Positions 28,308-37,906 of a DNA stretch of 64,000 bases are shown here, piece after piece. Both the position numbers and the translations under genes were made by a program. The stretch's first letter is position 1, and the number at the start of each line of letters is the position of its first letter. This DNA is from Acidobacteriota bacterium (lineage in GTDB: Bacteria; Acidobacteriota; Blastocatellia; RBC074), in the NCBI GenBank assembly GCA_018269055.1, contig JAFDVI010000017.1, forward strand, positions 1-64,000. The letters are read 5' to 3'. The notes under the pieces are model-generated. The model did no database searches. It saw only the letters and a list, made by a program, of their open reading frames with translations, and had not been told where the DNA came from.

Positions 28308-29705
28308 TTAAGAAATGAATGGTTGAACATCCGTCATTTTGCCGGTCGCCAATAACACGTTGGCATATCCGACGTAATAATCGTGGCGCGCCGACAGAAC
28401 AATCAGCCGCGCGCGCGTCAACGTGGTTTCCGCACGCAACACTTCCGTGATCGTCGTCAGCCCGGCTTGATACCGATCCTGGGTGATGCGCAAAGCTTCG
28501 CTCGCTTGGGCAATGATGCGTTCGGCGACTTTCAGGCGTTCGCGTGCGGAAACGAATTGCTGATACGCACGAACGACTTCAAAGCGGATTTGATTGTTCA
28601 GGCGCTGTTGTTCGCTTGCGGCCAGATTGGCGGCGGCGCGCGCCTCGGCAATACGAGCATTGCGGCCTGCATCAAACAAATTGAATGTCAGGCTGGCGCC
28701 GACAGTGTAATCGCCGCTGCCACTCGCGAAGTTGTGGCGGCTGGCTCCGAAGTTGGCGAATACATCCAGGCGCGGCAAAAATTCATTGCGGGCACCTTGT
28801 ACCTGAATTTCGCTGGAACGCGCCATCAGGCCGGAGCGGTTCAGATCGGGGCGGTTTTCCATTGCCAACCGAATCAGTTCTCCCTGATCAGCCAGATCGA
28901 ATTTCTTTTCCACCAATTGCCCCGTGATGCTCTGCGGCGTGTTGACTGGCAACCCCATCGAAGTGTTCAGCGCGGCTTCGGCGGTAACGATGTCGCCATC
29001 GGTTTGAATCGCCTGCTGCCGGGCTTCGGCCAGTTGGACTTCGGCGGCCAACAGATCGGAAACGACCGCCGTACCGGCTTCAACGCGGTCGCGGCTCAGC
29101 CTGACATCGGCTTCGGCCAGCTTGATCGCTTCGTCCGAAACTTCCTTTTTTGCCTGCGCCAGCAGCAAACCATAAAACGCACGCAGCGTTTCAAACCGCA
29201 CTTGCTGTTCAACCTGGCGGGTTTGAGCATCGGCCTGCTCCTGTCCCAACTTCGCCCGTTTCATTCGTGTCGCCGATTGCCATTGATCGAATAATGGCGC
29301 TTTGATTGCCACCCCAAAGCGAAAATTCGTCAGCGGATCAGGATTGTTCAGCAGCGGCAGATTGAAGTTTTGTTGCGTGAATCGTCCTTGTTCCAGCAAT
29401 GACCCGAACACAAACACAGGGTTATTGCCGTTGATGACAGTTTCACTGAGTTGCACTTGCGGCAACCGACCCGCGCGTGCTTGTTGAACCTGCGCGTCGG
29501 CAATTTCCCGCCCCGAAGCCGTCGCCCGCGTCAGGGGATTGGTTTTCAGCGCCAAATCCACCGCCAAGGGTAACGTCAGCGATTCTGACGCACCGGTTTG
29601 TGCTTCGGCTCGGGTTTGAGCCAACGCCTTCGTCCAGTTTGTTGAACTGACAAGCAAGACAACCGATATCCACATGCGAATTCGTTTTTTGATCAACTGA
29701 TTCAT
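28308..29705 (-). CDS. TolC-family outer membrane efflux protein
   Basis: The outer membrane channel of the RND pump, 465 residues with a signal peptide ([17 protein letters not shown]). Two OEP repeats are seen: long coiled-coil heptads with the [20 protein letters not shown] and [19 protein letters not shown] motifs, and two beta-strand segments. The start at 29705 is chosen by the signal peptide; the open frame extends further upstream inside the HAF gene but that part is out-of-frame coding. Seven bp separate it from the HAF gene stop. Confidence 0.92.
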   Translation of the reverse strand: MNQLIKKRIRMWISVVLLVSSTNWTKALAQTRAEAQTGASESLTLPLAVDLALKTNPLTRATASGREIADAQVQQARAGRLPQVQLSETVINGNNPVFVFGSLLEQGRFTQQNFNLPLLNNPDPLTNFRFGVAIKAPLFDQWQSATRMKRAKLGQEQADAQTRQVEQQVRFETLRAFYGLLLAQAKKEVSDEAIKLAEADVRLSRDRVEAGTAVVSDLLAAEVQLAEARQQAIQTDGDIVTAEAALNTSMGLPVNTPQSITGQLVEKKFDLADQGELIRLAMENRPDLNRSGLMARSSEIQVQGARNEFLPRLDVFANFGASRHNFASGSGDYTVGASLTFNLFDAGRNARIAEARAAANLAASEQQRLNNQIRFEVVRAYQQFVSARERLKVAERIIAQASEALRITQDRYQAGLTTITEVLRAETTLTRARLIVLSARHDYYVGYANVLLATGKMTDVQPFIS

Positions 29706-29712
29706 GATGGTT

Positions 29713-31470
29713 TTACTTAATGTTGGCCGTAACCGCGTTCGCCATACTTCCATCCGCGGTGACAGTAACGGTGACGTTGCCACGCCCAGCCAGACTGCGC
29801 GGGATGCGGACATTGATCTGATCCAGCCCAACAAAATCTCCTTGCGGTCCGGCGTAACTGACTTCGGATGGCACGCCGCCAATGGAAACGTTGACGGCAT
29901 TCAATCCACTGCGCCCGCGAAATCCTGTGCCGTACAGCAACAAAAACACCTGGTCATCCTCCGCGCCCAGATCAATGGGCACTGCGACAATCTGCCCTGT
30001 CACCGCATCAACGCGCGCGATGGATTCGTAATTTTGTGCGCCGTTCGCTTTGAGGCGAAAGACCACAGCCGCCGCCAAGCCATTGCCGCTGGCGTTGGCC
30101 GTGAATAATGCAGGAGCCACGGGTGCAATTGTCGTGGTGCCGAGTGAGATCACATTACTTCCGCTGATTGCTGCGACAGACGCAATTCCGGGAGCAAGCC
30201 CCGCAGGCGTCTGGTAATTGATTTGGTTCGCAGACACGAAAAAGAGCGGAGCGAATTGGACAACTCCCGTGCTGTCGCGCACGATCACGCTGGTTCCCGC
30301 AAGCGAAGTGGGCAATGGCACTGAGGCTGCGATTTGCGTCGTCGTTGCCAATTGATCCCCAAAGGCTGCAGCGATGGATTCCGCCGCCAGTTTGTTGGCA
30401 TAACTGGCCGCAGACGCGGATGACACTGGCGTCGTAGAAACCCGATTGAGCAGGAACGCTCGTGTCAGACCGTACTGTTTGCCCCACCCTGCAATTTGTC
30501 CGTTTTCATTGATGGCACTGGCGGCTTCCAACTCCCAGCCGGAATCCGGCGGCAATAACATATTCAGGTCAAACATTGCGCCGTTTTGCCAAATGAACGC
30601 TTGCCCCGATGTTCCCACCACTTGCGCTTTGCTGTTGACGGCATAAGCGTAGCTGTATAGCCCGCCCAGTGTGCCAAGGTCAGTCGAAGTGTTTGCGCCG
30701 CCAGATATTCCCAAAGTGTACAGCACGGCGTGTTGCGCTTCGCCCGTTGCATTTGCATACCCAACCACGTATCGGCCATTGCTGATGGCATAGGCCTGAC
30801 TGTTGGTTCCGCCAAGCGTCCCCAGATCGCCGATTGTGCCGCCATTCCACAGAAATGCCCGCGAATTTGCATCGCTGGCTGTGAATGACGCCCCGGCAAT
30901 TTGCCCGGCATCATTAATGCCATACGCATAACTGTAATTACCCGCCAGCGTTCCCAGGTCAGTCAAGGCGCCGTTTCGCCACAAACACGCGCGGTCGTAC
31001 CATTCGACGTTGTTCCGTTTTGTCGTTGATGCGCCCACGACATCGCCGTTTTTGTTAATGGCGCGCGGCGTGAACCCGCCAATGTCCGTCATGGAATTGT
31101 TCTGCCAAATAAAGGCGCGCGGCGTGACGCTGCCCAGACTCATCGAAACGCCAACCACTTGCCCCGCGTCATTGATGGCATAGGCAAAGCTTTCCGTCGT
31201 GTTGGGCAAGACGCCCAAATCGTGCATTGAACCATCCCACAGAAACGCGTGCTTTTTGCTCATCAAGTCTGATGAAACGCCGACGATTTGCCCGACAGCG
31301 TTGATGCCGTACGCTTTGCTGTCGAGCACGCCCAACGCGCCGAGATCCGTGAACACACCCGATTGCATTGCCGCTGAAACGCCGGTGTTCCCGTTCGCCA
31401 CCAACGCCCCAACGCCCAACGCGACGATGGCGACTCCCCAAACCAGATTCATCGAAATTGTTCTTTTCAT
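29713..31470 (-). CDS. HAF-repeat exoprotein with TIGR03437 C-terminal domain
   Basis: A 585-residue exported protein. The signal peptide ([16 protein letters not shown]) is followed by about eight HAF-type repeats built on [11 protein letters not shown] and HAFLW...DLGxLG (about residues 40-335), which form a beta-propeller-like array. The C-terminal 230 residues ([20 protein letters not shown] ... [19 protein letters not shown]) match the TIGR03437 domain that is frequent in Acidobacteriota. It is probably secreted or surface bound. The position, between a heptaheme cytochrome gene (25 bp) and tolC (7 bp), is unusual for an exoprotein. GAAGGAA supports the start at 31470. Confidence 0.85.
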   Translation of the reverse strand: MKRTISMNLVWGVAIVALGVGALVANGNTGVSAAMQSGVFTDLGALGVLDSKAYGINAVGQIVGVSSDLMSKKHAFLWDGSMHDLGVLPNTTESFAYAINDAGQVVGVSMSLGSVTPRAFIWQNNSMTDIGGFTPRAINKNGDVVGASTTKRNNVEWYDRACLWRNGALTDLGTLAGNYSYAYGINDAGQIAGASFTASDANSRAFLWNGGTIGDLGTLGGTNSQAYAISNGRYVVGYANATGEAQHAVLYTLGISGGANTSTDLGTLGGLYSYAYAVNSKAQVVGTSGQAFIWQNGAMFDLNMLLPPDSGWELEAASAINENGQIAGWGKQYGLTRAFLLNRVSTTPVSSASAASYANKLAAESIAAAFGDQLATTTQIAASVPLPTSLAGTSVIVRDSTGVVQFAPLFFVSANQINYQTPAGLAPGIASVAAISGSNVISLGTTTIAPVAPALFTANASGNGLAAAVVFRLKANGAQNYESIARVDAVTGQIVAVPIDLGAEDDQVFLLLYGTGFRGRSGLNAVNVSIGGVPSEVSYAGPQGDFVGLDQINVRIPRSLAGRGNVTVTVTADGSMANAVTANIK

Positions 31471-31495
31471 TTCCTTCGCTCCGTTGATTAATGCG

Positions 31496-32656
31496 TTAAT
31501 CGTCTCGTCTGTGAGGGAAGGCTTCATTCGGGGTAGTGCGATGACATACTGTGCACTGATTGATCCGTCCGGCGCTGCCTTGCCAGTTGATGGCTTGCAA
31601 GTTATCCGCTGCGGTTGCCGTGGGCGTAACGGCATGCGGGCTGCCGTGGCAAGCGGCGCAATGCACGCGTTGATGGCCAATAGAATCTTTGTACAACGTG
31701 TTGGCCTGTTCGAATTCAAATCCGGTTCGCCGATGGCAATCCGCGCAACGCGGCTCATCCACCCAAGGGCGGCGAGTCGCAGCAGCCACCGTTTCCATCG
31801 CACCGTGACAACTGGTGCAAGTCATCCCCTTGCTTAAATGCACGTCGCGCTGACATTGCGCGCGAATACCGGGATGACAGGCATAACAGGAATTTTGTAA
31901 TCCGGCTTGCCCCATGCGCGGCGCGTGCGCTCCGTGCATCGCATGCGAAAGTGATGGCAAACCGGGAGTGCCCGTGGTGCCCAACGCCGGATCAGCATGG
32001 CAACTGGCACACAATACCGGTTTTTGTTCTTGCAAATTGGTTCCGTGCCGCCGGTCGTGTTTGCCCAAAATATCCGCTGCTGTCGTGATGCCCGGCGTGT
32101 TATGGCAAAGATTACAACTGATTTCCCACGATACCGGCACGACTGCGCGCGTTTGCCCTACTGCAACGCCTTGCCGATATGCTGTGATCGTCGCCAGTTG
32201 ATAGGGATCATCGCGTCCGGTATCTGTCAGTGGCGTTATCGGGATTCCAGTCACTTCCCAGTCATTGCGTGCTGTTGCCGTCATTAAACCGGCCAGTCCA
32301 TTGCCGGTCAACCCGATGTTCGGCAACAGTTTTACGCCAAACAATTTTTCGGCGAACGCCCAGAAATTGGTTTTGTCCGCTGAATGCGTATTTCCGGGAA
32401 TTACGTATTTGAGGTTAATGCCGGAAGTTACAATTCTCGGCTCGCCTCCAGACCGATCTATCACTTGCGCGCGCAAGGTGTTGTATGGCGGAAGAATCGC
32501 CAGTTCGGAAAAATCCTCATTCATGCAATGCATGCCGAGTTCGTTGTACCCCAGCACCACTACCGAATCAGTGCTCACCCCCTGGCTAAACACATTGCCG
32601 ACGAATAAAAAGGCCGCCGGCAAAAGGAAAATCAGCGCTGCGACAAGTCGCTTCAT
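31496..32656 (-). CDS. Heptaheme c-type cytochrome
   Basis: A 386-residue periplasmic multihaem cytochrome with a signal peptide (ALIFLLPAAFLFVGNVFSQG). Seven CxxCH motifs are seen: CNLCH, CASCH, CYACH, CTSCH, CADCH, CAACH and CTVCH. The N-terminal domain (about 30-185) has no haem site and includes GYNELGMHCMNEDFS. A further CQRDVH may be structural. The fold may be of the NrfB/OmcA-like multihaem type. As the first gene of the run cytochrome - HAF - tolC - adaptor - RND permease, it may be co-expressed with an export system. The substrate or partner is unknown. Confidence 0.85.
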   Translation of the reverse strand: MKRLVAALIFLLPAAFLFVGNVFSQGVSTDSVVVLGYNELGMHCMNEDFSELAILPPYNTLRAQVIDRSGGEPRIVTSGINLKYVIPGNTHSADKTNFWAFAEKLFGVKLLPNIGLTGNGLAGLMTATARNDWEVTGIPITPLTDTGRDDPYQLATITAYRQGVAVGQTRAVVPVSWEISCNLCHNTPGITTAADILGKHDRRHGTNLQEQKPVLCASCHADPALGTTGTPGLPSLSHAMHGAHAPRMGQAGLQNSCYACHPGIRAQCQRDVHLSKGMTCTSCHGAMETVAAATRRPWVDEPRCADCHRRTGFEFEQANTLYKDSIGHQRVHCAACHGSPHAVTPTATAADNLQAINWQGSAGRINQCTVCHRTTPNEAFPHRRDD

Positions 32657-32798
32657 ACCAGCGCCTGTAATGTGTACCTTCACGGGAACCTCCGAAGATA
32701 GGAAGGCGGAGTTGCAAGAGAACGGTGTTACCTACTCAGCAGGAACAATGCCCCAGGCTGTAATTTATGGAGTTATCAGCACGACCTGAGACGCGGAT

Positions 32799-32993
32799 TC
32801 ACACAGCGTCCTTGAACCCCATCCGGCGCAAAAATGCCATCATCGGGCACCAGTTGGTAAATGCGGATTGAAACAGATTCAGTCCGACAAAGCCTGTAAA
32901 GTACAGCCATTTGGGACTGTGATAGACGCTCAGCAATACGCTGGCAAACACAAACGCTCCTGCAATCAACCGCAATAATCGTTCGACGGTCAT
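32799..32993 (-). CDS. DUF2892 small membrane protein
   Basis: A 64-residue protein with two transmembrane helices ([16 protein letters not shown] and [16 protein letters not shown]) and a conserved C-terminal [17 protein letters not shown]2892 domains also occur fused to rhodaneses such as YgaP, which suits the sulfide context. AAAGGAG precedes the ATG. Confidence 0.88.
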   Translation of the reverse strand: MTVERLLRLIAGAFVFASVLLSVYHSPKWLYFTGFVGLNLFQSAFTNWCPMMAFLRRMGFKDAV

Positions 32994-33070
32994 GATGTTT
33001 TCTCTCCTTTGGAATGTACTGCTGTGCTTTTGTCTTCACGCCGAAACTCGACGTCACAGGAATTGGCGGC

Positions 33071-33160
33071 TCAGGTCGGCACGCCCAGGCGCGGCAACAC
33101 CCAGCGCATCACAACCCAATAACCGGCGATCAAAACAACGAACCAAACCCATTCAGGCAT
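33071..33160 (-). CDS. 29-residue single-helix membrane peptide
   Basis: A short open frame from ATG at 33160 to TGA at 33071-33073. It encodes one hydrophobic helix (WVWFVVLIAGYWVVM) and ends with RWVLPRLGVPT. ACGAGGA lies 5 nt before the ATG. Positioned between DUF302 and DUF2892 genes on the same strand. Seen directly as an ORF with a good ribosome binding site; the idea that it is a real small subunit is an inference. Confidence 0.55.
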   Translation of the reverse strand: MPEWVWFVVLIAGYWVVMRWVLPRLGVPT

Positions 33161-33178
33161 TGGAATCCTCGTTTCCGT

Positions 33179-33589
33179 TTACAAATTGGCAATTGCGCGT
33201 TGCAGCTTTTCATTGACTTGCGCTGCGGCGGATTCAAGACTTGGATTGCCAACAATTGACATCATCTTGGCCGCATCAATCGCTACAACAATCGTTTTGT
33301 CCCCCTCTTCGTAAACAATCACATTACAAGGCAATAGCAATCCAAGTGCCGCCTCTAACTGCAATGCCTGATAGGCAATTGGGGGATTACACGCACCCAA
33401 AATGACGTAATTGCGAAAATCTACCCCGAGCTTTTCCTTGAACTTTTCCGCGATATTGATTTCGCTCAACACGCCAAAGCCCTCGTCCTTGAGCGTTTGC
33501 TTTACCCTTTCAATCGCTTGCGCCACAGGCACATCAAGCCTGCGACCAAAACCGTATCCGATCTGCTCGATTGTTTTCTGGTCTAACAT
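33179..33589 (-). CDS. DUF302 family protein
   Basis: A 136-residue soluble protein of the DUF302 family. Typical stretches: VAQAIERVKQTLKDEGFGVLSEI, an N-terminal GYG, and NYVILGACNPPIAYQALQLE with a conserved Cys, LLLPCNVIVYEEGD with a second. The two cysteines suit a thiol or persulfide role, but no function is proven for the family. AGGGAGAGG supports the start at 33589. Divergent from the SQR-like gene. Confidence 0.9.
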   Translation of the reverse strand: MLDQKTIEQIGYGFGRRLDVPVAQAIERVKQTLKDEGFGVLSEINIAEKFKEKLGVDFRNYVILGACNPPIAYQALQLEAALGLLLPCNVIVYEEGDKTIVVAIDAAKMMSIVGNPSLESAAAQVNEKLQRAIANL

Positions 33590-33665
33590 TTGCCTCTCCC
33601 TATTACTACTTTTTGAAATTTCAATTGCCAGCTTCATTGTGAATCTGTATATTACCGACACTTAA

Positions 33666-33694
33666 ACTTTATAAGTATATAGTTATATTGTCAA
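33666..33694 (-). promoter_or_regulatory. Promoter with an internal inverted-repeat operator
   Basis: On the minus strand, TTGACA (33689-33694), 17 bp, TAAAGT (33666-33671; TATAAA is also possible with a 15-bp gap) lies upstream of the DUF302 gene. The spacer contains the inverted repeat TATAA-N8-TTATA at 33670-33687, as expected for an ArsR-type repressor site. The same divergent region serves the SQR-like gene. The ArsR gene at 40476 is a candidate regulator. Confidence 0.55.
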
Positions 33695-33775
33695 GAAACA
33701 TTTCTCTTTGAGAAAAGCTCAAGATATGAAAAAGAGGCAAGGCTCACAACCAAGGCTCAATCAGAAGGAGATGTC

Positions 33776-35233
33776 ATGGCTCGATTATTGATTCTGGGCG
33801 CCGGCATCGCGGGACATACAGCAGCCCTGCATGCCAGATCGCTTTTGGGCAGTAACCACGAAGTAGTCGTTGTTTCGCCGAACAGCCAATGGAACTGGAT
33901 TCCATCCAACATTTGGGTCGGCACGGGATATATGAAACCGGAGCAGGTCACATTTGCGCTGGCGCCGGTGTACCAGAAACTGGGAGTTCCTTTCTATCAG
34001 GCAAAAGCCGTCAGCCTGCATCCTGAAGGAGATTCACGGCAGTCCAAACCGTTCGTCAGCATCGAATACACTTCTTCCGAAAAGCGCGGCCAGATTGAAC
34101 AACTCACCTACGATTACCTGATTAACGCCACAGGCCCCAAACTGAACTTTGACGCTACCGCAGGATTGGGGCCGGAAAAGAATAGTTTGTCGGTTTGCAC
34201 GTATGGCCACGCCGCACAAACAGCTTCGGCGCTGGAAGAATCCATTCAGCGTATGAAACGGGGCGAGCGGCAAACGTTGCTGATCGGAACCGGCCACGGC
34301 AATTGCACCTGCCAGGGAGCGGCATTTGAGTATCTGTTCAACGTCGAATTTGAATTGCGCCGCCAGCGGGTGCGCGACAAAGCGCGTTTGGTTTGGATTT
34401 CCAATGAAGCTGAATTGGGCGATTTCGGAATGGGCGGTATGTTCATTAAGCGCGGCGGATACATCACGCACAGTCGAGTATTCACTGAATCGCTTTACAC
34501 GGAACGCGGAGTAGAATGGATTACGCAGGCGCACGTCAAAGAAGTACTGTGCGGAGAAACCGCTTATGAAACCCTGGATGGCGAGGAAAAATCCGTCAAA
34601 CATGATTTCGCCATGTTGCTGCCGCCGTTCAGCGGAGTGAGTTTGCGCGCTTACAACAAGGCGAACGAAGACATCACCTCACAGCTTTTTGCGCCAAACG
34701 GATTCATGCTGGTGGATGGCGATTACGCCAAAAAACCGTATGACGAATGGAAACCGGAAGACTGGCCCGAAACCTACCAAAGCCCAAAATACAAAAACAT
34801 CTTTGCGGTAGGCATTGCCTTTGCGCCGCCGCATCCAATCAGCAAACCAATGACCAGCGTCAAAGGCACACCGATCTTTCCGACGCCGCCACGAACCGGA
34901 ATGCCTTCGGGCGTGATGGCGCGACAGGTGGCGTACAACATCGTTGATATGATGAAAGGCAAAGCTTCGGAACCAACCCGAAAAGCGTCATTGGCGCGCA
35001 TGGGCGCGGCCTGTATCGCTTCGGCGGGCGCGAATTCCCTGAGCGGTTCCGCCGTTTCCATGACGATTTATCCCATTGTGCCGGACTTCAACACCTATCC
35101 CGACACGGGGCGCGCATTGCGTTATACCTCCGGCGAAATCGGATTGGCCGGGCACTGGATCAAACATTTGCTGCATTTCGCTTTTTTATACAAAGCAAAA
35201 GCCAAGCCTCTTTGGCGCGTGGTGCCGGAATAA
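33776..35233 (+). CDS. Sulfide:quinone oxidoreductase-like flavoprotein
   Basis: A 485-residue FAD-dependent enzyme of the SQR/FCSD flavoprotein family. An N-terminal Rossmann motif LLILGAGIAGHTAALHA; second domain LLIGTGHGNCTCQGAAFEYLFN, whose cysteines may be redox active; C-terminal IFAVGIAFAPPHP FAD-binding part and a hydrophobic LLHFAFLYKAKAKP tail fitting membrane docking. The reaction would be oxidation of sulfide (or another sulfur donor) with quinone reduction. The Cys triad of type I SQR cannot be confirmed here, so the exact substrate stays open. AGAAGGAG precedes the start. First gene of an operon with the 48-residue protein and Dps. Confidence 0.83.
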   Translation: MARLLILGAGIAGHTAALHARSLLGSNHEVVVVSPNSQWNWIPSNIWVGTGYMKPEQVTFALAPVYQKLGVPFYQAKAVSLHPEGDSRQSKPFVSIEYTSSEKRGQIEQLTYDYLINATGPKLNFDATAGLGPEKNSLSVCTYGHAAQTASALEESIQRMKRGERQTLLIGTGHGNCTCQGAAFEYLFNVEFELRRQRVRDKARLVWISNEAELGDFGMGGMFIKRGGYITHSRVFTESLYTERGVEWITQAHVKEVLCGETAYETLDGEEKSVKHDFAMLLPPFSGVSLRAYNKANEDITSQLFAPNGFMLVDGDYAKKPYDEWKPEDWPETYQSPKYKNIFAVGIAFAPPHPISKPMTSVKGTPIFPTPPRTGMPSGVMARQVAYNIVDMMKGKASEPTRKASLARMGAACIASAGANSLSGSAVSMTIYPIVPDFNTYPDTGRALRYTSGEIGLAGHWIKHLLHFAFLYKAKAKPLWRVVPE

Positions 35234-35249
35234 TAAGGAGGAGGAGCCG

Positions 35250-35396
35250 ATGAATTCTCGAACACCTTATGAGCAGAGCTATTACCCGCCAGTTCCAACC
35301 AAACTGACGAAATTCTTTCGCACCAATGTAATCTGGCAGTTTTTTCGATTCGTGGTGCTCAACATCAAAATGTTGCGGATGGTCAGAAAGCATTAG
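35250..35396 (+). CDS. 48-residue basic small protein downstream of the SQR-like gene
   Basis: A very well supported short gene: AAGGAGGAGGAG sits before the ATG at 35250, 16 bp after the SQR-like stop. The peptide is basic with a hydrophobic middle (NVIWQFFRFVVLNIKML) that could lie at the membrane surface. No known family recognised. A role as a small membrane anchor of the flavoprotein is an inference. Confidence 0.65.
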   Translation: MNSRTPYEQSYYPPVPTKLTKFFRTNVIWQFFRFVVLNIKMLRMVRKH

Positions 35397-35475
35397 CCGA
35401 CGGTGAGCCAGGCATTGAAAAGCTCGCACGTATTACCATCCATGAAACTTACATTGATTTCGATAAGGAGAGAAA

Positions 35476-35979
35476 ATGACTATGAAAACTGGGGCGAAAG
35501 CCGTGGCGATGCCAATCAATATCGGCATTGCGGAAGAAGAGCGTCAGGCCATTGCAGAAGGGTTGTCCAAGTTGCTGGCCGATACTTACACGCTGTACTT
35601 GAAAACACATAATTTTCACTGGAACGTCACGGGGCCCATGTTCCAAACGCTGCATCTGATGTTCGAGACGCAATACAATGAACTGGCGCTGGCGGTTGAC
35701 CTGATCGCCGAACGCATTCGTGCGTTGGGTTTTCCGGCTCCTGGCAGCTACAGGGAATTTTCCCGACTGTCGTCCATCAAGGAGGAAGAAGGCTCCCCCA
35801 ACGCAGAGGAGATGATCCGCCTGCTCGTCGCAGGACAAGAAGCAGTCGTCCGCACTGCCCGTTCGATCTTTCCAGTTGTGGACCGTGCGAACGATGAACC
35901 GACTGCGGATTTGCTCACACAACGCATGCAGGTTCACGAAAAAAACGCCTGGATGCTGCGCAGCTTGTTGGCGCAATAA
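35476..35979 (+). CDS. dps: Dps/ferritin-like protein
   Basis: A 167-residue four-helix ferritin-like protein of the Dps type. The ferroxidase-site motif [18 protein letters not shown] and [30 protein letters not shown] (as [26 protein letters not shown]) are seen. It would bind iron and remove peroxide. AAGGAG lies 5 nt before the start; a second Met two codons later (MKTG) is possible. A strong terminator follows. Confidence 0.94.
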   Translation: MTMKTGAKAVAMPINIGIAEEERQAIAEGLSKLLADTYTLYLKTHNFHWNVTGPMFQTLHLMFETQYNELALAVDLIAERIRALGFPAPGSYREFSRLSSIKEEEGSPNAEEMIRLLVAGQEAVVRTARSIFPVVDRANDEPTADLLTQRMQVHEKNAWMLRSLLAQ

Positions 35980-36013
35980 TTGAGAGTGCCTGCCTCACTG
36001 CTTATCAACAAGT

Positions 36014-36056
36014 GAGGAGTTTTCCACTTCTACTATGGAAAACTCCTCGATTTTTA
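36014..36056 (+). terminator. Rho-independent terminator after dps
   Basis: A perfect 13-bp stem, GAGGAGTTTTCCA (36014-36026) with TGGAAAACTCCTC (36036-36048), loop of 9 nt, then GATTTTTAT. It separates the SQR-dps unit from the next operon. Confidence 0.9.
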
Positions 36057-36275
36057 TCGCAGACGGAAGCCCAGACTTGCTTTTCCCCCAATAACCACAA
36101 GGAAATTTCCGGGGTACAATCTTTGCTCAACAGTGGACTGCGGGAATAACTTATCGTAAATAAATTCTTGAATGTGCATATAGTTAATAAATCAAATGCT
36201 GCAAAAATACATTCCTTCATATAACCACCTGCGAACGTCGAAAGGTTCAATCCAAATTGATAGAGAGGGATTCTT
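36057..36275. other. Intergenic promoter region of the CydA-like operon
   Basis: An A/T-rich stretch with no gene. No confident -35/-10 pair or FNR-type TTGAT-N4-ATCAA box is seen. GAGAGGGA precedes the next start codon. The promoter must lie here because a strong terminator precedes it. Confidence 0.4.
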
Positions 36276-37397
36276 ATGTTGATGTTTTTTCCGGTGGCGG
36301 ACCCGATTCCGCTGCCTGCGCCAGTCTGGCTGTTCAAACTGCTGCACATCGTCACGCTGTCTTTGCATTTTGTGATGGTCTTTTTGATGGCGGGCGGCTT
36401 ATTCGTGGCGACAGTTTGGAATTTTCTGGGTCGCCGACGCTCTGATTCGGTTTACTCCGAAGTCGCAGGCGCGATTGCCAAAAAGCTTCCCGTCGTGATG
36501 ACCTACCTGATCAATTTTGGCGTGCCGCCGCTGCTGTTTGCCCAAGTGCTGTATGGGCAGGCGCTGTACACCAGCAGCGTGCTGATCGGCGCGTATTGGA
36601 TCAGCGTGATTTTCCTGCTGATGGCTGCTTATTACCTGCTGTACCAGATGGTCTGGCGCAATGAAGCGGGCCGTCCGTGGTGGCTGTTTTCGCTGTTGGC
36701 GCTGATTTTGGTCGGCTACATCGGGCGCATTTACGTGTCGAATATGACCTTGATGCTGCGCCCGGAAGTCTGGGCCGCGATGTACGAAGCCAACCCCAGT
36801 GGCACGCAATTACCGACAGGCGATCCGACGATTTTGCCGCGCTTTCTGTTTATGGCCGTCGGTTCGCTGGGAGTCGCCGGCGCGGCGCTGGCGCTGTTTG
36901 GCGTCACGTCCAAACAACTCTCAGAGCCGGCCAAACTGTTCGCGCGGCGGTGGGGCGGCGCGCTCGGCGGATTGTTCATTGCCTTGCAACTGGTGATTGG
37001 CGTTTGGGTCTATCGCGCGCAACCGGCTGGCGTGAAAGAAGCGCTATTCGCAAATGCATTTTACAAACCGGCGCTGCTGGCCTGGCTGGCGGTTTCCGTG
37101 TTGACCGTGATCAGCCTGGCGCTGACTGCCGCCAGTAAAACAAGGATCGTTGCCGTCGCCAGCGCACTGTTGGCCGTCGTCGGGACGATTGCCGCAACGA
37201 CCGTGCGCGATGGCATTCGCGACCTGACGCTGCAAAGCAAGGGGCTGAACGTTTGGGACCAGCCGGTGGTCGCCAACTGGTCCGTCGTCATTCTGTTTCT
37301 GGTGTTATTTGTCGCCAGTCTGGGCGTTGTCGGTTGGCTGGCAAAAGTCGTCATGAACGCTCAACCGTTGAAAGGAGCGAAGGAAAGCCATGTCTGA
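36276..37397 (+). CDS. CydA-superfamily-like membrane protein
   Basis: A 373-residue membrane protein with about eight hydrophobic helices. The first helix (FKLLHIVTLSLHFVMVFLMAGG) has two histidines, H24 and H31, like the helix of CydA that binds the active-site haems. No Cys, no GRQPW quinol-site motif, no CxxCH. It resembles a paralogue of the CydA-like gene at 38991, so the two may form a heterodimer as in CydAA'-type oxidases. The 3' end overlaps the Rieske start by 8 bp, which fits one complex. The family call is moderate; alignment against bd-type sequences is needed to settle it. Confidence 0.55.
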   Translation: MLMFFPVADPIPLPAPVWLFKLLHIVTLSLHFVMVFLMAGGLFVATVWNFLGRRRSDSVYSEVAGAIAKKLPVVMTYLINFGVPPLLFAQVLYGQALYTSSVLIGAYWISVIFLLMAAYYLLYQMVWRNEAGRPWWLFSLLALILVGYIGRIYVSNMTLMLRPEVWAAMYEANPSGTQLPTGDPTILPRFLFMAVGSLGVAGAALALFGVTSKQLSEPAKLFARRWGGALGGLFIALQLVIGVWVYRAQPAGVKEALFANAFYKPALLAWLAVSVLTVISLALTAASKTRIVAVASALLAVVGTIAATTVRDGIRDLTLQSKGLNVWDQPVVANWSVVILFLVLFVASLGVVGWLAKVVMNAQPLKGAKESHV

Positions 37398-37887
37398 AAT
37401 TGAAGTCGCTGATTTTTCTATTAACGCTGCGCCCGAAGAGGAGCCGGAATCCACAGGCCGGCGCGCGTTTGTCAAATTGGGATTGGGCGCGGTCGGCGCT
37501 TGTTACGCGGGGATGATCGGATATCCGGTTTATCAATACCTGGCAACTCCGGCGCAGCGCGCGGCGCAAACCGCCGCCGTCACGCAAACGACGCTGGAAG
37601 GCGCGGACAAACTCCCCGCCGGTTCGGCGATGATCTTCAAATTCGGCACGAAACCGGCGCTGTTGATTCACCATCAAGACGGAACCTGGGTGTCGCTGGA
37701 CGCCGTTTGCACACACCTGGGCTGCACAGTGAGTTACGAAGCCGCGAACAATCGGATTTTCTGCGCCTGTCACGGAGGCGTGTACGACGCCAAAACCGGC
37801 GCGAATGTTTCCGGCCCGCCGCCCAAACCGCTCACCGCGTACAAAGTCGAAACCCAGGAAGGACGCGTGCTGATCAGTCGCGCCTGA
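37390..37887 (+). CDS. Rieske iron-sulfur protein (bc-type complex)
   Basis: A 165-residue Rieske protein. A twin-arginine-like motif GRRAFVKLG precedes the single N-terminal helix. The cluster motifs CTHLGC and CACHGG are complete (C-x-H-x2-C and C-x2-H). Downstream PPPKPLTAYKVE is the usual Pro loop end. It transfers electrons from quinol at the Qo site of the adjacent cytochrome b to a c-type haem, here probably the one in the gene at 38991. Start overlaps the preceding gene by 8 bp. Confidence 0.93.
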   Translation: MSEIEVADFSINAAPEEEPESTGRRAFVKLGLGAVGACYAGMIGYPVYQYLATPAQRAAQTAAVTQTTLEGADKLPAGSAMIFKFGTKPALLIHHQDGTWVSLDAVCTHLGCTVSYEAANNRIFCACHGGVYDAKTGANVSGPPPKPLTAYKVETQEGRVLISRA

Positions 37888-37906
37888 AAGAAAGGAGAGG
37901 GAAACC

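Noticed and set aside
36057..36275. FNR-type anaerobic box before the CydA-like operon
   Set aside because: TTGAA and ATCAA half-sites are present but not at the TTGAT-N4-ATCAA distance.
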